DNA from: Portulaca oleracea
Lineage: Eukaryota > Streptophyta > Magnoliopsida > Caryophyllales > Portulacaceae
DNA: 64,000 bases
Direction of reading: 5' to 3'
NCBI GenBank assembly: GCA_029582165.1
Contig: CM055884.1
Coordinates: forward strand, 14,419,537-14,483,536
In this document: one piece after another, positions 34,440 to 48,442 of the stretch
Layout: each line of letters begins with the position of its first letter
Position numbering within the stretch: the stretch's first letter is position 1
Notes under the pieces: model-generated
Database searches by the model: none
What the model saw: only the letters and a program-made list of their open reading frames with translations
Told to the model about the DNA's origin: nothing
Program-made: the position numbers and the translations under genes

Positions 34440-35478
34440 GCAAGCAAGACCATTTGAAGTAGAGACTGAACCTACAGAGGACATTAGTTCTGAAGAGATA
34501 AACAAAAAAGTTGAAGCAAGAATAGCCATTGTTGGGGATGATAATGGATTCAAAATCCTTGGCGAGCTGAGCGAAGATCTGGATTACATAGAAAAATCAA
34601 ACTTTAGGAGGAAGAAGATAAGTAAGAGAAAAACAAGGAAGGACAAGGGCAGCAACAAGAGGAAAAGGCATTGAAGCGAGGATAAGAACGTTGAATGTGC
34701 GGGGCATCGGATCGGCGGGGAAGAAAAATATGTGAGAGGACTCATTCATTAAGAGTAGCTGAGTATCATGGGCCTTGTAGAGACAAAACATGAGCTCTTT
34801 GATCGAATGAGAAGATATTAGGGTAACGGAGACATCGGCTACTCGCACATTCAAGCACTAGCTTATGACCTCTTACTGTTATGGGACAAGGACGAGTTTC
34901 ATTGTAGCTGGGAGTTAAAAGGAGACAGGTGGATCTTTATTGAAGGATAGGCAATCAAGGAGGACTTGAGTTGTGGCATAATTCTTATATACGCCCCAAA
35001 TGAACACACAGCAAGAATAAAGTGCACCGTTGCTACACAAACATGGAATCAAATGAGCAGAGATCTTGGACATACTCAAATTCAAGCCGACACAAACATG
35101 GAATCAATGTGGTCAACAACATGGAAGGAGTGGATCCCATTTACAAGCAAGCAATTGGCAAGGAACTTCAATCAAATTCCTATAATATTCAGCTGAATCT
35201 GAAGGAAGGGATGAATGTCAGGCATCAAGAAAAACAAGGAAGGGATGAAGGATGGTGGAGGAGCGTGGTCTGTATGTTGCGTTAGGTTGCTTTTTTAATA
35301 GTTAAGAATGACATTTCAGATTGTGGTTGTATCTAATTGCAAGAATAGAACTCATGTGGTTGTATTCAGATCTGGGCTCTATATTGGCCTTTTTGTTTTC
35401 CCAGGACTTGGGCCGTCAGCGTTGTACTAGCGTTGATAAATAAATGGGTCGTTGCCCTCAATTTTTCGAAAAAAAAAA
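34440..35478 (+). mobile_element. LINE remnant: endonuclease part plus 3' tail
   Basis: An acidic-then-basic stretch (about 34450-34670, ending in a KKISKRKTRKDKGS-like patch) precedes decayed EN sequence: TLNVRGIGSAGKK (about 34690), LSIMGLVETKHELFD (about 34757), RWIFIEG and CGIILIYAPNEH (about 34930-35007). These are the metal-binding Asn, the ETK motif and the YAPN motif of apurinic-type LINE endonucleases. RT is absent. The 3' part ends with TAAATAAATGGGTCG and an A run at 35469-35478. Several stops interrupt it. No target duplication was found. Confidence 0.75.
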
Positions 35479-36609
35479 CAGAATTACTCTTTCTTATTTC
35501 GTCATTCAATTCTCTTCTCTCTCGTTTATCACTGGCTACTTTGTGGCAGCGAAACAAGATATTTTATCCAATAGTCACATTCAAAAATTTGATTTTCATG
35601 ACTCCTCTTAATTAATGTTGAATACATGAACAAAAAGTGGTTCTATAATCATTTACTCATAATTTTCTAGAGCCCAACTCTACACATGTTGTTAGCAACC
35701 CTGAATTGACAAGGATGACAGGCCACAATTGTATTATACATAGACCTGTTCAAAATTCAAGTCAAGTTGGGGCTCAAGTCGAGTCAAATGGGTCGGAAGT
35801 CACCTAACCCTCGATCGAGATCTGACCCAACATAAACTTTCAGGTCAGATACCCTAATCCTAAGGGTTACGGGTTTCTTGTCACTTTTCAAGGAGAAAGT
35901 ACTAAAATTTTAATTTTCAATACACATGTTCACTAATAAAATTTCAAATTTGAAACAGGAAAAGAAAAATCAAGTAATAACAAAAACCAAACATTTCAAT
36001 TGTTCCAATTATATTTTTTTTTATGAAAAATTATGTTTTATATTTATTTATTGGCTCAAGAGACATCTGACACGAACTTGAGCCTAATTAGGTTGGTCCC
36101 GAAGTTTTCGAATCGGTTTGGGACAAGCGGAGTAAATCCTGACTCTGACCTGCAAATTTTCTGGTCAGGTCAACAATCCCCCAACTCATGATTAGATCTA
36201 TGCACACTGACACTAGCTGGTCCTGTGCCCCCTATTCTTTCTTTCCTTCCCTTTTCGCTTATGTTTTCATTTTATGGTGAACACGCATGAGATGCCCCAA
36301 TCATATAGATGAAAATATTAACCTATTTTGTGTAAGATCGTTTGATTAAAATTTCTGCGACAGCACATGCGTGCGATTAATAGGCCGTTGTCGAAAGTAA
36401 AATACTCCTATATATTGTACAGTTAATACAACCATAAGAAGCATCTAACATCATAGATTGTTTGTACAATATTTTGGATGGTGAAAATAGTAGATGGATT
36501 AGATCTATTACATTACTAGTAAGTAGCCGCGTACGCATATCATAAATATACAACATGGTTTGAGGTAGGGAATATTGAAGGATAAAGGTAGGCAGATAAA
36601 TTAAAGATA
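35479..36609. other. Intergenic DNA downstream of the LBD gene, with a possible hAT remnant
   Basis: No gene is visible. From about 35744 to 36200 the text TAGACCTGTTCAAAATTC, several GGGTCGG/GGTCAGG phrases and TTAGATCTA at the far end recall hAT termini, but I found no matching 8-bp duplication. Confidence 0.3.
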
Positions 36610-37233
36610 TCACAAAGGCAGAAGCGGAACTTGGCCAAAGTAATCATTATCGTAACACCCACTTGTACTTTGACCACTCAGCAATTCTGAATTATTGCTA
36701 CTATGATCATTTTGGCACAGATTACCCATTTGATCATCAGCTTCACCCGGCAATAAGGCTCCCTCATATATTTCACAACCAACCTCGTTGGTCATGGGAG
36801 GTAAGGCTGCATATATCTGTAACTCTTCAGGTAGAGGAGGAGGAGGGATGGCATGGAAGGAGGCCAAGCGGGCACGAGCAAGGGTGAGGTCAAGGTGGAG
36901 CTGAGCAAGGCGGTGGTGGAGGAGGGCGATTGGGCCAAGGCAGCCATAGACGGGATCAAGGAGGCGAGCCTCTGCCTCGTAGGAGAGAGAGAGGACAGTG
37001 TCGTGGCGTTGGTCAAGGGGTACCTCCTGGAGGATCTTGCTTACATTGCTGGCACCAAACACCTTGTGAACCTTAGCGAACTTCTTTGGCTCGTCTGCTC
37101 GGTAGTAAGGGGCGAATATGCAGTCCTTGGTGCACCTCCTCTTCAGCAGCTTGCAAGCCGCGCATGAGGAGCTCGCTCTACTGCTGCCCTCTAGCTGGGC
37201 CCCACCCTCCGCCTCACCCTCACACTTTCTCAT
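36610..37233 (-). CDS. LBD: Class I LOB-domain (LBD) transcription factor
   Basis: One uninterrupted frame of 207 codons starts at the ATG at 37233. The plant-specific LOB DNA-binding domain is complete: zinc-finger-like C24-x2-C27-x6-C34-x3-C38 (CAACKLLKRRCTKDC), the GAS block from about residue 52 (FAKVHKVFGASNVSK), the DPVYGC signature near residue 95, and a full leucine zipper L-x6-L-x3-L-x6-L (LHHRLAQ L HLD L TLARAR L). This zipper defines class I. LBD proteins act in the nucleus as dimers and regulate organ boundaries, lateral root and vascular development, often under auxin control. The variable C terminus is Ser/Asn rich. The LOB-domain text is closest in memory to the LBD21/LBD12 region of the family, but the exact orthologue is uncertain. 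Base composition is richer in GC than the flanks. It is the only intact host gene in the window. Confidence 0.92.
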   Translation of the reverse strand: MRKCEGEAEGGAQLEGSSRASSSCAACKLLKRRCTKDCIFAPYYRADEPKKFAKVHKVFGASNVSKILQEVPLDQRHDTVLSLSYEAEARLLDPVYGCLGPIALLHHRLAQLHLDLTLARARLASFHAIPPPPLPEELQIYAALPPMTNEVGCEIYEGALLPGEADDQMGNLCQNDHSSNNSELLSGQSTSGCYDNDYFGQVPLLPL

Positions 37234-37278
37234 GCTTCCTCTCTATCTTGCTTTCGTTTCATACTCCAATCCCTGCCT

Positions 37279-37280
<2 letters not shown>

Positions 37281-37336
<56 letters not shown>
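37281..37336. repeat. (AT)n(AC)n microsatellite in the LBD proximal promoter/5' UTR
   Basis: About 19 AT units followed by 9 AC units begin only 48 bp upstream of the LBD start codon. Read in the gene's direction they are (GT)n then (AT)n. No other clear TATA box lies closer, so the AT tract may itself serve as the TATA region (inference). Confidence 0.95.
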
Positions 37337-37700
37337 GAAATGATAAACATCTTGACGCATTCATTTTCTTCTAAATCACTAATAAAGTTAAATGTAAGTG
37401 TATTTAAATCATTCTAAGGGTAAATTTCGTTATTTTTACAGTTACTACAACTTATAAATAATTTAAAAATAATTATTAATTATATTTATTTCATAAATAT
37501 AAAACAATGTATAAAATGTGTATTTTCTACTATGATCGATAAAATTAAGTTATTATTATATTTTTTGACCTAGCTAATAAGTATTATATTATTATAATTG
37601 ATAAATATATATAATTATTAAAGAAAATATTAATAAAAATTACAAAAATGTGAAATATGAACAATTTAAGATAGTTAAGAACCATCTTGAGTCAATATGG
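37337..37700. other. AT-rich DNA upstream of the LBD gene
   Basis: Very AT-rich, with no gene or repeat recognised. It probably includes distal promoter sequence of the LBD gene. Confidence 0.5.
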
Positions 37701-37701
37701 T

Positions 37702-37767
<66 letters not shown>
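37701..37767. repeat. (AT)n(GT)n microsatellite
   Basis: About 12 AT units followed by about 21 GT units. Confidence 0.96.
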
Positions 37768-37768
<1 letters not shown>

Positions 37769-37814
37769 ATAGGGTTTAGATATCTTTTTCGTATGGGTCT
37801 CAAGTATTTCACGC

Positions 37815-38390
37815 GTAGCGCGCTATTTGCATTTCGGATCGGGCCTCGAAGTATAAGGACATCTATTTTGGACCCTTGATTTTCATTGTTTATTTTTGGA
37901 ACTCTAAAGTTTATGGGTTGAACAAAAAGAATCTTAAAGTCTATATATTGGAAAAAAAGGCTCGTGTACCGTTTTTCTTTTTCTTTCCAAGTTTGAATTT
38001 ATCTCCCGATTAGCGTCAAATTTCAGGACTAAGGTTAAAACTAATATTAAAACTGTAATACACCTCTCTTATTCATGCCGGAACTACTTAGACCCTGGGT
38101 ACTTCAGGGTTTAACCCAACTTGAATAAGAGAGATATATTGTAGCTTCAATATCAGTTTAACCTTACTCTTGAAACTTGGCGCTAATCGTGAGATAAATT
38201 CAAACATGAGAAATAAAAGAAAAACAGTACACGGGTCTTTTTTTCAACCTACAAACATAAGGTCCTCTTTTATTTAACCCATAAACTTTAGAGGCCCAAA
38301 AATAATTAAACAATGAAAATCAAGGATTTAGAAAATAAATACCCTTATATACTTCGGGTCCAAAATGCAAATAACCTCTGGTTTTAATAT
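37815..38390. mobile_element. Long inverted-repeat (foldback) element, family A, copy 1
   Basis: Two arms of about 270 bp (roughly 37825-38095 and 38110-38385) are reverse complements with many mismatches. They share TTGATTTTCATTGTTTA, CTCTAAAGTTTATGGGTT and CGATTAGCG. The arms meet near TTCATGCCGGAACTACTTAG. A second member of the family is at 39950-40440. There is no coding capacity and no clear target duplication. Long arms suggest a MULE-like MITE, which is inference. Confidence 0.75.
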
Positions 38391-38440
38391 TACACGGATT
38401 GAAAGAATCCCCAATTTGAACACAACCTGGTGAATAAATG

Positions 38441-38680
38441 CAAATTCTAGTATAAGATCGTCTCATGTAAATTTTATTGTGAGATGGACTCCTCATATGG
38501 TGATATTAGAATGACTTTTAATATGAATGTGACTAATAATTTGACATGTGAATTTCATCAGAATCAGTCAAAATAAATTATTAATCACCTCTATATTCTT
38601 AAATAGTCAGCATAACGTTATATGTATTACAATAAAATTTATGATAAGACGGTCTTAGATAAGAATTACAGAAAATTAGA
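38441..38680. mobile_element. Small inverted-repeat MITE-like element
   Basis: Left ATTCTAGTATAAGATCGTCT and right AGACGGTCTTAGATAAGAAT are imperfect inverted repeats, each followed inward by a shared AAATTTTATTGT-type block. Size is about 240 bp. The AAGACGGTCTTA motif is common in MITEs of several eudicot genomes (from memory). Boundaries are approximate. Confidence 0.5.
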
Positions 38681-38757
38681 TAGGTTGATATGATATTCAC
38701 CCATTTATCTGCTTAACATAAACAGATTTGAATCTACTCAATCTCATCTAATTAAAC

Positions 38758-39505
38758 AGAAAATTTGTTGAAACCCCCCCTCCCCCGAGGTTTGGGGAAT
38801 TAATTTTTTTGACCTTACAGTTTGGGAGTTTTATTTCGCCACCTCACCTTTAGTGAGAGCTTAATTAAAGCCCAAGTTCAATGAAGTATTTAGTGATTAA
38901 AAATCAGGTTCGATCAATTTGGGTATTCGATCAAAAACCCGAAGCCCGACCCTGACCGAATTTCAATTCAGACAAAATAACCAGACCGGAATCCGAACCC
39001 GAACAAGTGAATTTAATTTTTTGTCAAAACTTAAAAAATAACTAAATACTAGATTTTGGTTGTAATTTAGATTCGGTTAATTCGGGTTCAAGTTGACCGA
39101 ACCCGATTAAGAGGATAGTGTTAATAACTCAAATAAAGAGGCTCAAATTTCATATTCGGTTAAATTCAGCCATCTGGTTATATTTGGTCAAAAAATCTAC
39201 TATTCAGTTAATTTTTAGTTTTGACAAAAAAATTAAATTCAGTCATTCAGGTTGGCGTTCAAGTCTAATTATTTTGTCCGAATTGAAATTCGGTTAGGGT
39301 CGGGATTTGAGGTTTTTGACCGAATACCCGAATTGATCGAACCCGATAAGACCCGAACCCGATTTTTTGCCACTAAAACTTCATTGGTCTTGGGCTTTAA
39401 TTAAGCTGTCACTAAAGGTGAGGGGTGGTTAAATAAAACTCCCAAACAATAAGGTAAAAAAATTAATTCCCCAAACTTAAGGGCGGTTTCAGAAAATTTC
39501 CCCAA
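38758..39505. mobile_element. Long inverted-repeat (foldback) element, family B
   Basis: Arms of about 300 bp face each other. Left features GTTTGGGGAATTAATTTTTT, CACCTTTAGTGAGAGC and TTAATTAAAGCCCAAG recur as complements on the right (39370-39490). The inner part holds CCGAATTTCAATTC-type and GAACCCGA motifs on both sides. No coding frame. A clear target duplication was not found. Confidence 0.8.
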
Positions 39506-39944
39506 TTTGAACCTATGTAATATCTAACAACATCAACACAAAATTATTAAATCTATTTATTAAACAAGCACCACGTAGTAACCATTATCAGTATGACTTG
39601 ATTAGTATTCAACCATATTTTGCCAAGTTCAAAATAGAAAAATGCTCTTCCTAATTTATAAAAAATAAATTTTTTTCTCTCCTAAATGTTGTTTTAAGGC
39701 GTGGCAGTAGTAGTTTGCCATCGTTTAAAAAATAAACGGGTAAACTTATCTATTCCAATTTATATAAATGGGTTCAAGCTCATACTTTTTATGTGGAAAA
39801 ATTTAACCTAAACCTCATATGTTAAATTAAATGGATTACACATATTATTATATTTAATTAAACGTATTTAAAATTTATAGTACAACGCCACAACCTGCTT
39901 TATTTTGTGTCAGATTGATATCATGTAGATATTGATAGTCTACT

Positions 39945-40440
39945 TTTTCCGGTTGTTCGCATTTTGGACCTTGAAGTTTAGGGTAATTAATTTTATGAAC
40001 GCTTAATTTTCAACATTATTTTTTTGGACCCTAAAATTTGCAGGCTGAATAAAGATGTCTTTAAAGTTTATGGGCTGAGAAAAAAAGGTCCTTGTCCCGT
40101 CCTTTTTTTTTTCTTCCGGTATTTGAATTTCTCTCCGATTGGCGCCAAACTTCAGGACTAAGGTTAAAACTGATATTGAAGTTATAATATACCTCTTTTA
40201 TTCATGTCGGAGCTACTTAGACCCCTAAATAGTCTTAGTCTTTACGGGTCTAAACAACTCCGATATGAATAAGAGAGGTGTATTATAACTTCAATATCAG
40301 TTTTAACCTTAGTCTTGAAGTTTGGCATCAATCGGAAGAGACATTCAAACTTGGAAAAAAAGAAAAATGGTATATGGACCCGTTTTTCATCCCACAAACT
40401 TTAAGATCCTTTTTTATTTAGCCAATAAACTTTAGGGTCA
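39945..40440. mobile_element. Long inverted-repeat (foldback) element, family A, copy 2
   Basis: It shares GCATTTTGGACC, CAGGACTAAGGTTAAAACT and the TTCATGTCGGAGCTACTTAGACCC hinge with copy 1 at 37815-38390. The right arm ends abruptly at AGGGTCAA where a GT microsatellite begins, so the terminus is lost or lies at the microsatellite. Confidence 0.75.
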
Positions 40441-41390
<950 letters not shown>

Positions 41391-41417
41391 ATTTTAATTA
41401 ATTTCACACATATATTC

Positions 41418-41742
41418 TATAGAAAAAAAAGGTTCGACACACATAATTGTTGACATTTTAATAATTAAAAATCTTCTCATGCATCACATAGGATATATGA
41501 GTGACTTGTTGTCTTAAGGGATTTGGCATCCCGCCCGCATAATAAAATTATAAATTAGTTGTTGTTGAGCAAAGATTCTATAAAAAAAAAAAAAGGTTCG
41601 ACACACATAATTCTTGACACTTTAATAATTAAAAATCCTCTCGTGCATCACATAGGATATATGAGTGATTTGTTGTCTTAAGAGATTTGGCATCCCACCC
41701 GCATAATAAAATTACAAATTGGTTGTGGTTGAGCAAAGTCCA
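41418..41742. repeat. Tandem pair of about 161-bp units
   Basis: AAAGGTTCGACACACATAAT occurs at about 41429 and 41592, followed in both by the same 130 bp (CATCACATAGGATATATGAG, TTTGGCATCCC, GTTGAGCAAAG) with about ten differences. It is non-coding. Confidence 0.9.
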
Positions 41743-42430
41743 CTGGATTCTGGTTGTTGAGAGAGGGTTCGTTTTACTTCTAGAAAATGTTGAGGGTTGT
41801 GAAATTGTTTGACTTGTTCCCTCTTCCCCCTAAATAAATTGAAATGAACTTTAACTTGTTTTGATTGTTACGGATAGACATTATTGAGTTTTCCCTCATA
41901 TTTGAAAATATTTTGTTTTCAAGTGAAGGTCTTTATGCTGGGAACAGGAATTAGAAGTGAGGATGGCGTGTTTAGTAGTGGTTATTTATGTTGTGTTTCA
42001 ATTCAGAAAGACTTGGAGTTAGTTATGTTGAGTTGTTTGATTTCAGGACCTGAAGTTGATTAGGGTGGTTTTAATTCAAGGAACAGTTGTTAGTTTTTCC
42101 TTCTTGCCTTGTATTCCTTTGGGGATATGGCAGTAACGCCCAGTTGAAAAAAAAAATGAGACTTCCGCGGTTAAAGTTAGTCAATGTTAGGCTTTGACTG
42201 TTAAATCTATAATTGAATTTTCAGGGCATTATAGAATGCTGTGTTAAAGCTCTAGGTTGCGCCCCGGTAGCTCCTAAGTGTCTATCAGGTTTTTAGTTAG
42301 AACTTAGGATGCTACGTTCGGAGTGATGAATAAGGTTTGGGGAATGGGATGTGTGTCTCCTTCTTTGTTGTCTTTTGTGTTGCAAGTGCATGCTTGGCTA
42401 ATATTCAAGGAACAGTTGTTAGTCTTGTCA
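41743..42430. other. Unassigned DNA before a Ty3/gypsy 3' end
   Basis: No gene is seen. The phrase TTCAAGGAACAGTTGTTAGT occurs twice (about 42077 and 42404), hinting at an old local duplication. It may be decayed 3' sequence of the Ty3/gypsy element that ends at 42487. Confidence 0.4.
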
Positions 42431-42800
42431 GGCAGACCATTGATGTTGAGATTAAGTTTCGAGGACGAAACTTCTTTTAAGGGGGTAATGATATAAAACC
42501 CCGAAAAATTCAAAGGCGTTGACCGTGATGTCGTTAATAATTTAGGCTTGCTCCGTTAATTTTTGAGAATTTATTGGCGATTAGTTATGCTAACACTTGA
42601 GCTTGTAGGACTGTTGAGATAGTAACAAGGGTAATTTAGTAATTTTATACATGCACGAAAGTAAGGGTATATTGGCAATTTCATTTTGCTTGAGTAGAGA
42701 TCTGAGGCCCTTTTCTCTTCCCCTTGCCATATTAGAAATAATCCTCAGCGGTTGCCTGAAAATCACCTAGTGGGAGATTGTCTCAAGGAGAGAGAAAGTA

Positions 42801-42802
<2 letters not shown>
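42431..42802 (+). mobile_element. Ty3/gypsy (chromovirus-type) 3' end and partial LTR
   Basis: The text TTCGAGGACGAAACTTCTTT followed by a polypurine run (AAGGGGGTA, about 42479-42487) is the well-known 3' end of plant chromovirus pol (FRGRNFF-like). The DNA after it (TGATATAAAACCCC) would be the LTR start. The LTR is cut off at 42803 by the TA tract bordering the next element. Confidence 0.7.

Positions 42803-42866
<64 letters not shown>
42803..42866. repeat. (AT)n microsatellite, left border of the 0.9-kb inverted-repeat element
   Basis: A pure AT run of about 64 bp that ends where GGGGATTGATAG starts. Confidence 0.95.
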
Positions 42867-43899
<1,033 letters not shown>

Positions 43900-43919
43900 A
43901 GGGGAGGGGCGTATTTTCC

Positions 43920-46168
43920 AATTGAATTTGATAAATTCTGTGAGAACCATGGTATTATCCATCAAAGAACAGCCCCTAGAACACCTCAATAGAATGGCCT
44001 TGCTGAAAGAAAAAATCAGACTCTATGTAATATGGTTAATGCCATGTTGTTAAATGCTGATTTGCCAACAAATTTATGGGGGGAAGCACTCTTAACTGCG
44101 TGCCATGTTCATAATCGAATTCCTTCCAAGAAAACGAAGGTATCCCCATATCAGGTGTGGAAAGGAAGAAAGTCTAACATTAAATACTTCAAAGTGTGGG
44201 GGTGTATTGCCTATTATAGAGTTCCTGATCAAAAGAGGACTAAGTTAGGCCCAAGGGCAATCAAGAGTATCTTTGTAGGTTATGCTGAAAATTCTAAAGC
44301 ATACAGGCCGTTGGACTTACAATATAATGTGATTGTAGAGACTAGAGATGCAGAATTCTTTGAGAATACCTTTATGAAATCTAATGCATCCCAACCAACA
44401 CCTACAATTAGGAACTCTCCTAATATACCATTAGGAAGCACTACTTCTGGTTCAATTGACAAAAGTAATGAACTTGAGTATGGTATAGAACCAAGAAGAA
44501 GCCAAAGGGTTAGAAAAGCTAAAGATTTTGGACCGGATTTTGTTTCCTCCATATCTATTGTTTTTCTAGTAGAGGGTAGTAGGACAGAAGTATTAGACCA
44601 AATACCTATGATACTAAATGTTGATGATGACCCCAAAACATTTAGTGAGGCTATGGCATCCAGAGATTCAGCATTCTGGAAAGAGGCAATAAATGACGAA
44701 ATGGATTCAATTTGGTCCAACAATACTTGGATCCTAGTTGACTTGCCTCCAGGTTCCAAGCCAATAGGATGTAAATGGGTATTTAGGAGGAAATACAATA
44801 CTGATGGTTCTCTACAAACCTTTAAGGCTAGACTAGTAGCTAAAGGTTTCACACAAAAGGAAGGTATCGATTATTTTGATACATATGCTCCTGTGGCTAG
44901 AATTACATCCATTAGGATTCTGTTTGCATTAGCTTCAATTTTTGAGCTACATGTACATCATATGGATGTAAAAACAGCCTTTCTAAATGGAGATTTAGAA
45001 GAGGAGATTTATATGGAGCAACCTGAGGGCTTCATATTACCAGGAAATGAAAAGAAGGTGTGTAAATTGGTTAAATCCTTATATGGATTGAAACAAGCGC
45101 CCAAACAATGGCATGAAAAGTTTGATACTGCGCTTCTTTCAAATGGTTTTCTCCATAATAACTCGGATAAATGTATTTATTCGAAGTTTACAGACTCTTA
45201 TGGAGTTATTATATGTCTCTATGTTGATGACATGCTCATATTTGGAACCAATTTACATGGAATAAATGAAACTAAGAAGTATCTCGCCTCTCAATTTAAG
45301 ATGAAGGATCTTAATAAAGTTGATACTATCTTACGCATAAAGGTTAAAAAGCACATTGAAGGTTTTGCATTGAGTCAGTCTCATTATATTGAGAAATTGT
45401 TGACTAAGTTCAAACACCTCAATATAAAGGATGCAAAAACTCCATATGATCCAAGTGTTCACTTAGTGGAGAACACAGGAAGGGTGGTTGCACAATTGGA
45501 GTATGCCAGTGCTATAGGGAGTCTTATGTATGCAATGCACTGTACTAGGCCAGATATTACATTTGTTGTGTGCAAATTATCAAGGTATACAAGTAAGCCA
45601 AGTGCAAAACATTGGAAAGCCATTAAAAGAGTACTTGGATACTTGAAGAGGACTGTTGACTTAGGTTTATTTTACAACAGTTTTCCATCTATTTTAGAAG
45701 GGTTTACAGATGCTAGTTGGATAACTAGCTTTAAGGATAACAAATCAACATCAGGGTGGATATTTACCTTAGGAGGAGGAGCCATTAGTTGGGCCTCTAA
45801 AAAGCAAACGTGTATCTCTCATTCCACTATGGAATCTGAGTTCATTACTTTAGCAACAACAGGAAAGGAAGCAGAATGACTAAGGAACTTTTTGATGGAT
45901 AGTAAGTTGTAGCCACAACCTATGTCAGCCATTTCCTTATACTATGATAGTCAGGCTACCATGTCTCGAGCTTTCAGTAAAATCTTTAATGGGAAGTCTA
46001 TACACATTAGTTTGAGACATGCTTAAGTGAGGCAGTTGATTCAAGATGGGGTCATAACCATCATCTATGTCAAATCAACTCTAAATCTAGCAGACCCTTT
46101 GACTAAAGGTTTGCCAAGGGATTTGGTGAAAAGCACCACTGCTAGAATGGGTTTGAAATCCTTTAAGG
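43920..46168 (+). pseudogene. pol: Copia pol, 5'-truncated: integrase C terminus, RT, RNase H
   Basis: The frame enters in the middle of integrase (EFDKFCENHGII, then a stop inside the [10 protein letters not shown] motif), so the first D,D residues, Gag and protease are missing. From 44032 one long frame of 615 codons covers the integrase C terminus ([26 protein letters not shown]), the RT ([31 protein letters not shown], catalytic YVDDMLIF at about 45220-45243) and RNase H ([11 protein letters not shown]). A stop at 45877 is followed by the conserved tail in frame (YYDSQATMSRAF, ADPLTKGLPRDLV) up to 46168. Well preserved, so the truncation is probably not very old. The 5' break coincides with the microsatellite next to the inverted-repeat element. 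Confidence 0.92.
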
Positions 46169-46676
46169 TATAATCTGTTGTAATGGGAACCCTACCCTAC
46201 TCTAGTGAAAACTAGTTATAGGGTTTAAAGGGTAACAACGAGTTATGAAAAGGTCAAATGGAGCACTATAAATAGGATATAGTGCATATAATTATTAAGG
46301 AGGATGAGTTTACTCTTAATGGAATCCATATAGGTATGGAGTCCACCTATGTGAATATTAGAGTGTGGCCGTTCTAAATAAGAGTTTTAAAGGATTTTAA
46401 CTCTTGTATATATTCACAGAACCAGGATGAGCACAAGGCCATAATAGTGCTAAAATAATAAGGCTTCTTATGAAATAAGGATAAGGTGCGGTACTGTGTG
46501 TAGTGCCTCTGTTCTTAATATTAAAGGATTTGGTTTAAGCTATCTGACCACCAAATACTTTTAAGACATTGAGTCACTTACACTAACTAAAGGTTTAATC
46601 ATATGATACCTTTAGGTATGCAGTATTATAATAAAGTTTGGTTAGGTTTCACAAATTTCACTAACTAGTGGGGGAT
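46169..46676 (+). other. 3' leader and polypurine tract of the truncated Copia element
   Basis: Non-coding DNA between the pol stop and the LTR. AGTGGGGGAT (46667-46676) is the polypurine tract directly before TGTTGAATAG. Confidence 0.8.
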
Positions 46677-47318
46677 TGTTGAATAGTTAGTGGAATTTAA
46701 TGAAGGAATTAATGTGTTACTTCTATAAGGTCCCACATGGATTGAATAATGTAATCTCTAGCTCCTAGAGAATATAAATAAGTTTTATTTATTTAATGTC
46801 CCACATGGACAAAGTAAGTTATATTATAACTCTTTATAAGTTAAAGAGTTATATGGACTTATAAATAAATAAACCATGGACTAGGCTAACATGTGCTTGG
46901 GTTAAGGATCAATGCTTCGCATTGAACCGCACGCGCGCGCGGCGTGGGCTGTAGGGCGCTAGAGGCGCTTTTGGCGCTTATTAGGCGCACTTGGCACTTG
47001 GCACGTGAGCTCGGAGCAAATGAACAAACTATAATAAACCAAGCCTTTTGTTTTCTTATTTTCTTTATAATATCTTTGCAGTTGACAAGCGGTATCGATT
47101 CAAGCGCGTTATGATTACCACAACTGTTCTTATCCAAAAGCCTGTCAAATGGATAGATATCTGCAGACAGCCGTGGGGATTGATGATTATATATACGTCA
47201 ACCTAGGAAGCTTTGTTGTATCATGGAGACACGAATTTGCATGAGGGGCAAATCTTGTCTTAAAGAAAGTGTTCTCATTCACGCCTCAAAGCATCAATCC
47301 CATCACTGAATTCTAACA
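46677..47318 (+). repeat. 3' LTR of the truncated Copia element
   Basis: It starts TGTTGAATAG after the polypurine tract. The end is placed at TTCTAACA (47318) because Copia LTRs end in CA, which is tentative. It contains a GGCGC-repeat cluster (about 46930-47000) upstream of a TATA-like TATATATA (about 47187). Confidence 0.6.
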
Positions 47319-48346
47319 CAAGAAACATTCACTACTTCCACGTCCAACAAACTCAAGCAACCCATCCATTGACAACTCAAAGCTCCCAAGGGTTATGTTG
47401 TGTTGTAATGTGATATGTGCCAATTAATTGTGCATTTATGTTATTTTTTCTAATTTATTTTATAATTTTAGATATTAGATATTAATTTTACTTCTTATTT
47501 AGTTATTTGCATCGGTTTTTAATCCAGAAAATTATGCTTTTAAAAAGTATATTTTTATTCGATGTTTTTACCATTATATGTATTGTTTCATTGCACGTTA
47601 GTTTGTTTAATTGTTCCTAGATGTTTTAGTTCTTTTATTTCTGTCTTTTAATCCTCACAATGTTTCTATGTTTAGATCTTATTCTTTAATTTGGACTATT
47701 AGTTTTTCTTTGTGAATGTATTTCTTGGGAAAATTATTATTATTTACTCTTTGATTTAGCTTTTGAATACATCTTACACAAACAATCTTTATATATTTTT
47801 CCTGAATTATTTCATTTGTAAACTATCATTTTAATTAATTATTTTACTTTTTAGTTTTTGAAAAATATTTGTTTGTTCTTAATTAAATTTATGTTGGAAT
47901 AGTTATATTTTTTTCTGTCTTTTAAATATTATTATTATTATTATTTTATGTAAAGTAATTTCAAAATATTTTTCCTTTTTCAGAAGTTTGAATTAATTAT
48001 TGAAATTTTTTTATGAAAAGGTTGCGAGCATATAATTTTGTTTGATTTTTTTTATTACCTATTGACAGTTTCCTAATGATTATTTATTTAGTAGCAGCCC
48101 TATAAAAAGTTGTATATTTACTAGGAGATCATGGTGATGTGATAAGCGTTTTTTCCATATCAAATTGCTTTGCATCTGTGGACTGGGCCACGTTATTTAA
48201 GATGGATATTATCCATTTTGAATCAAGGCGCATGTCATAATTCTTAAAAATTTTCAATTATGTTAATGCTAAGTTTTGCTTGAGTAAGCTTTGGAGATAC
48301 ATGGAATCATGTTTTTTTTTTTTGAAGTAAAAGTGTGAGAATGAGA

Positions 48347-48353
<7 letters not shown>
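47319..48353. other. AT-rich intergenic DNA
   Basis: No gene or element boundary recognised. T-rich with short chance frames. Confidence 0.6.

Positions 48354-48439
<86 letters not shown>
48354..48439. repeat. (TA)n microsatellite, left border of the 6.7-kb element
   Basis: About 43 TA units, ending where GGGATATG starts. Confidence 0.96.

Positions 48440-48442
<3 letters not shown>

Noticed and set aside
36663..37167. Plus-strand frames across the LBD gene
   Set aside because: Shadows of the minus-strand LBD coding sequence, which has full domain support.
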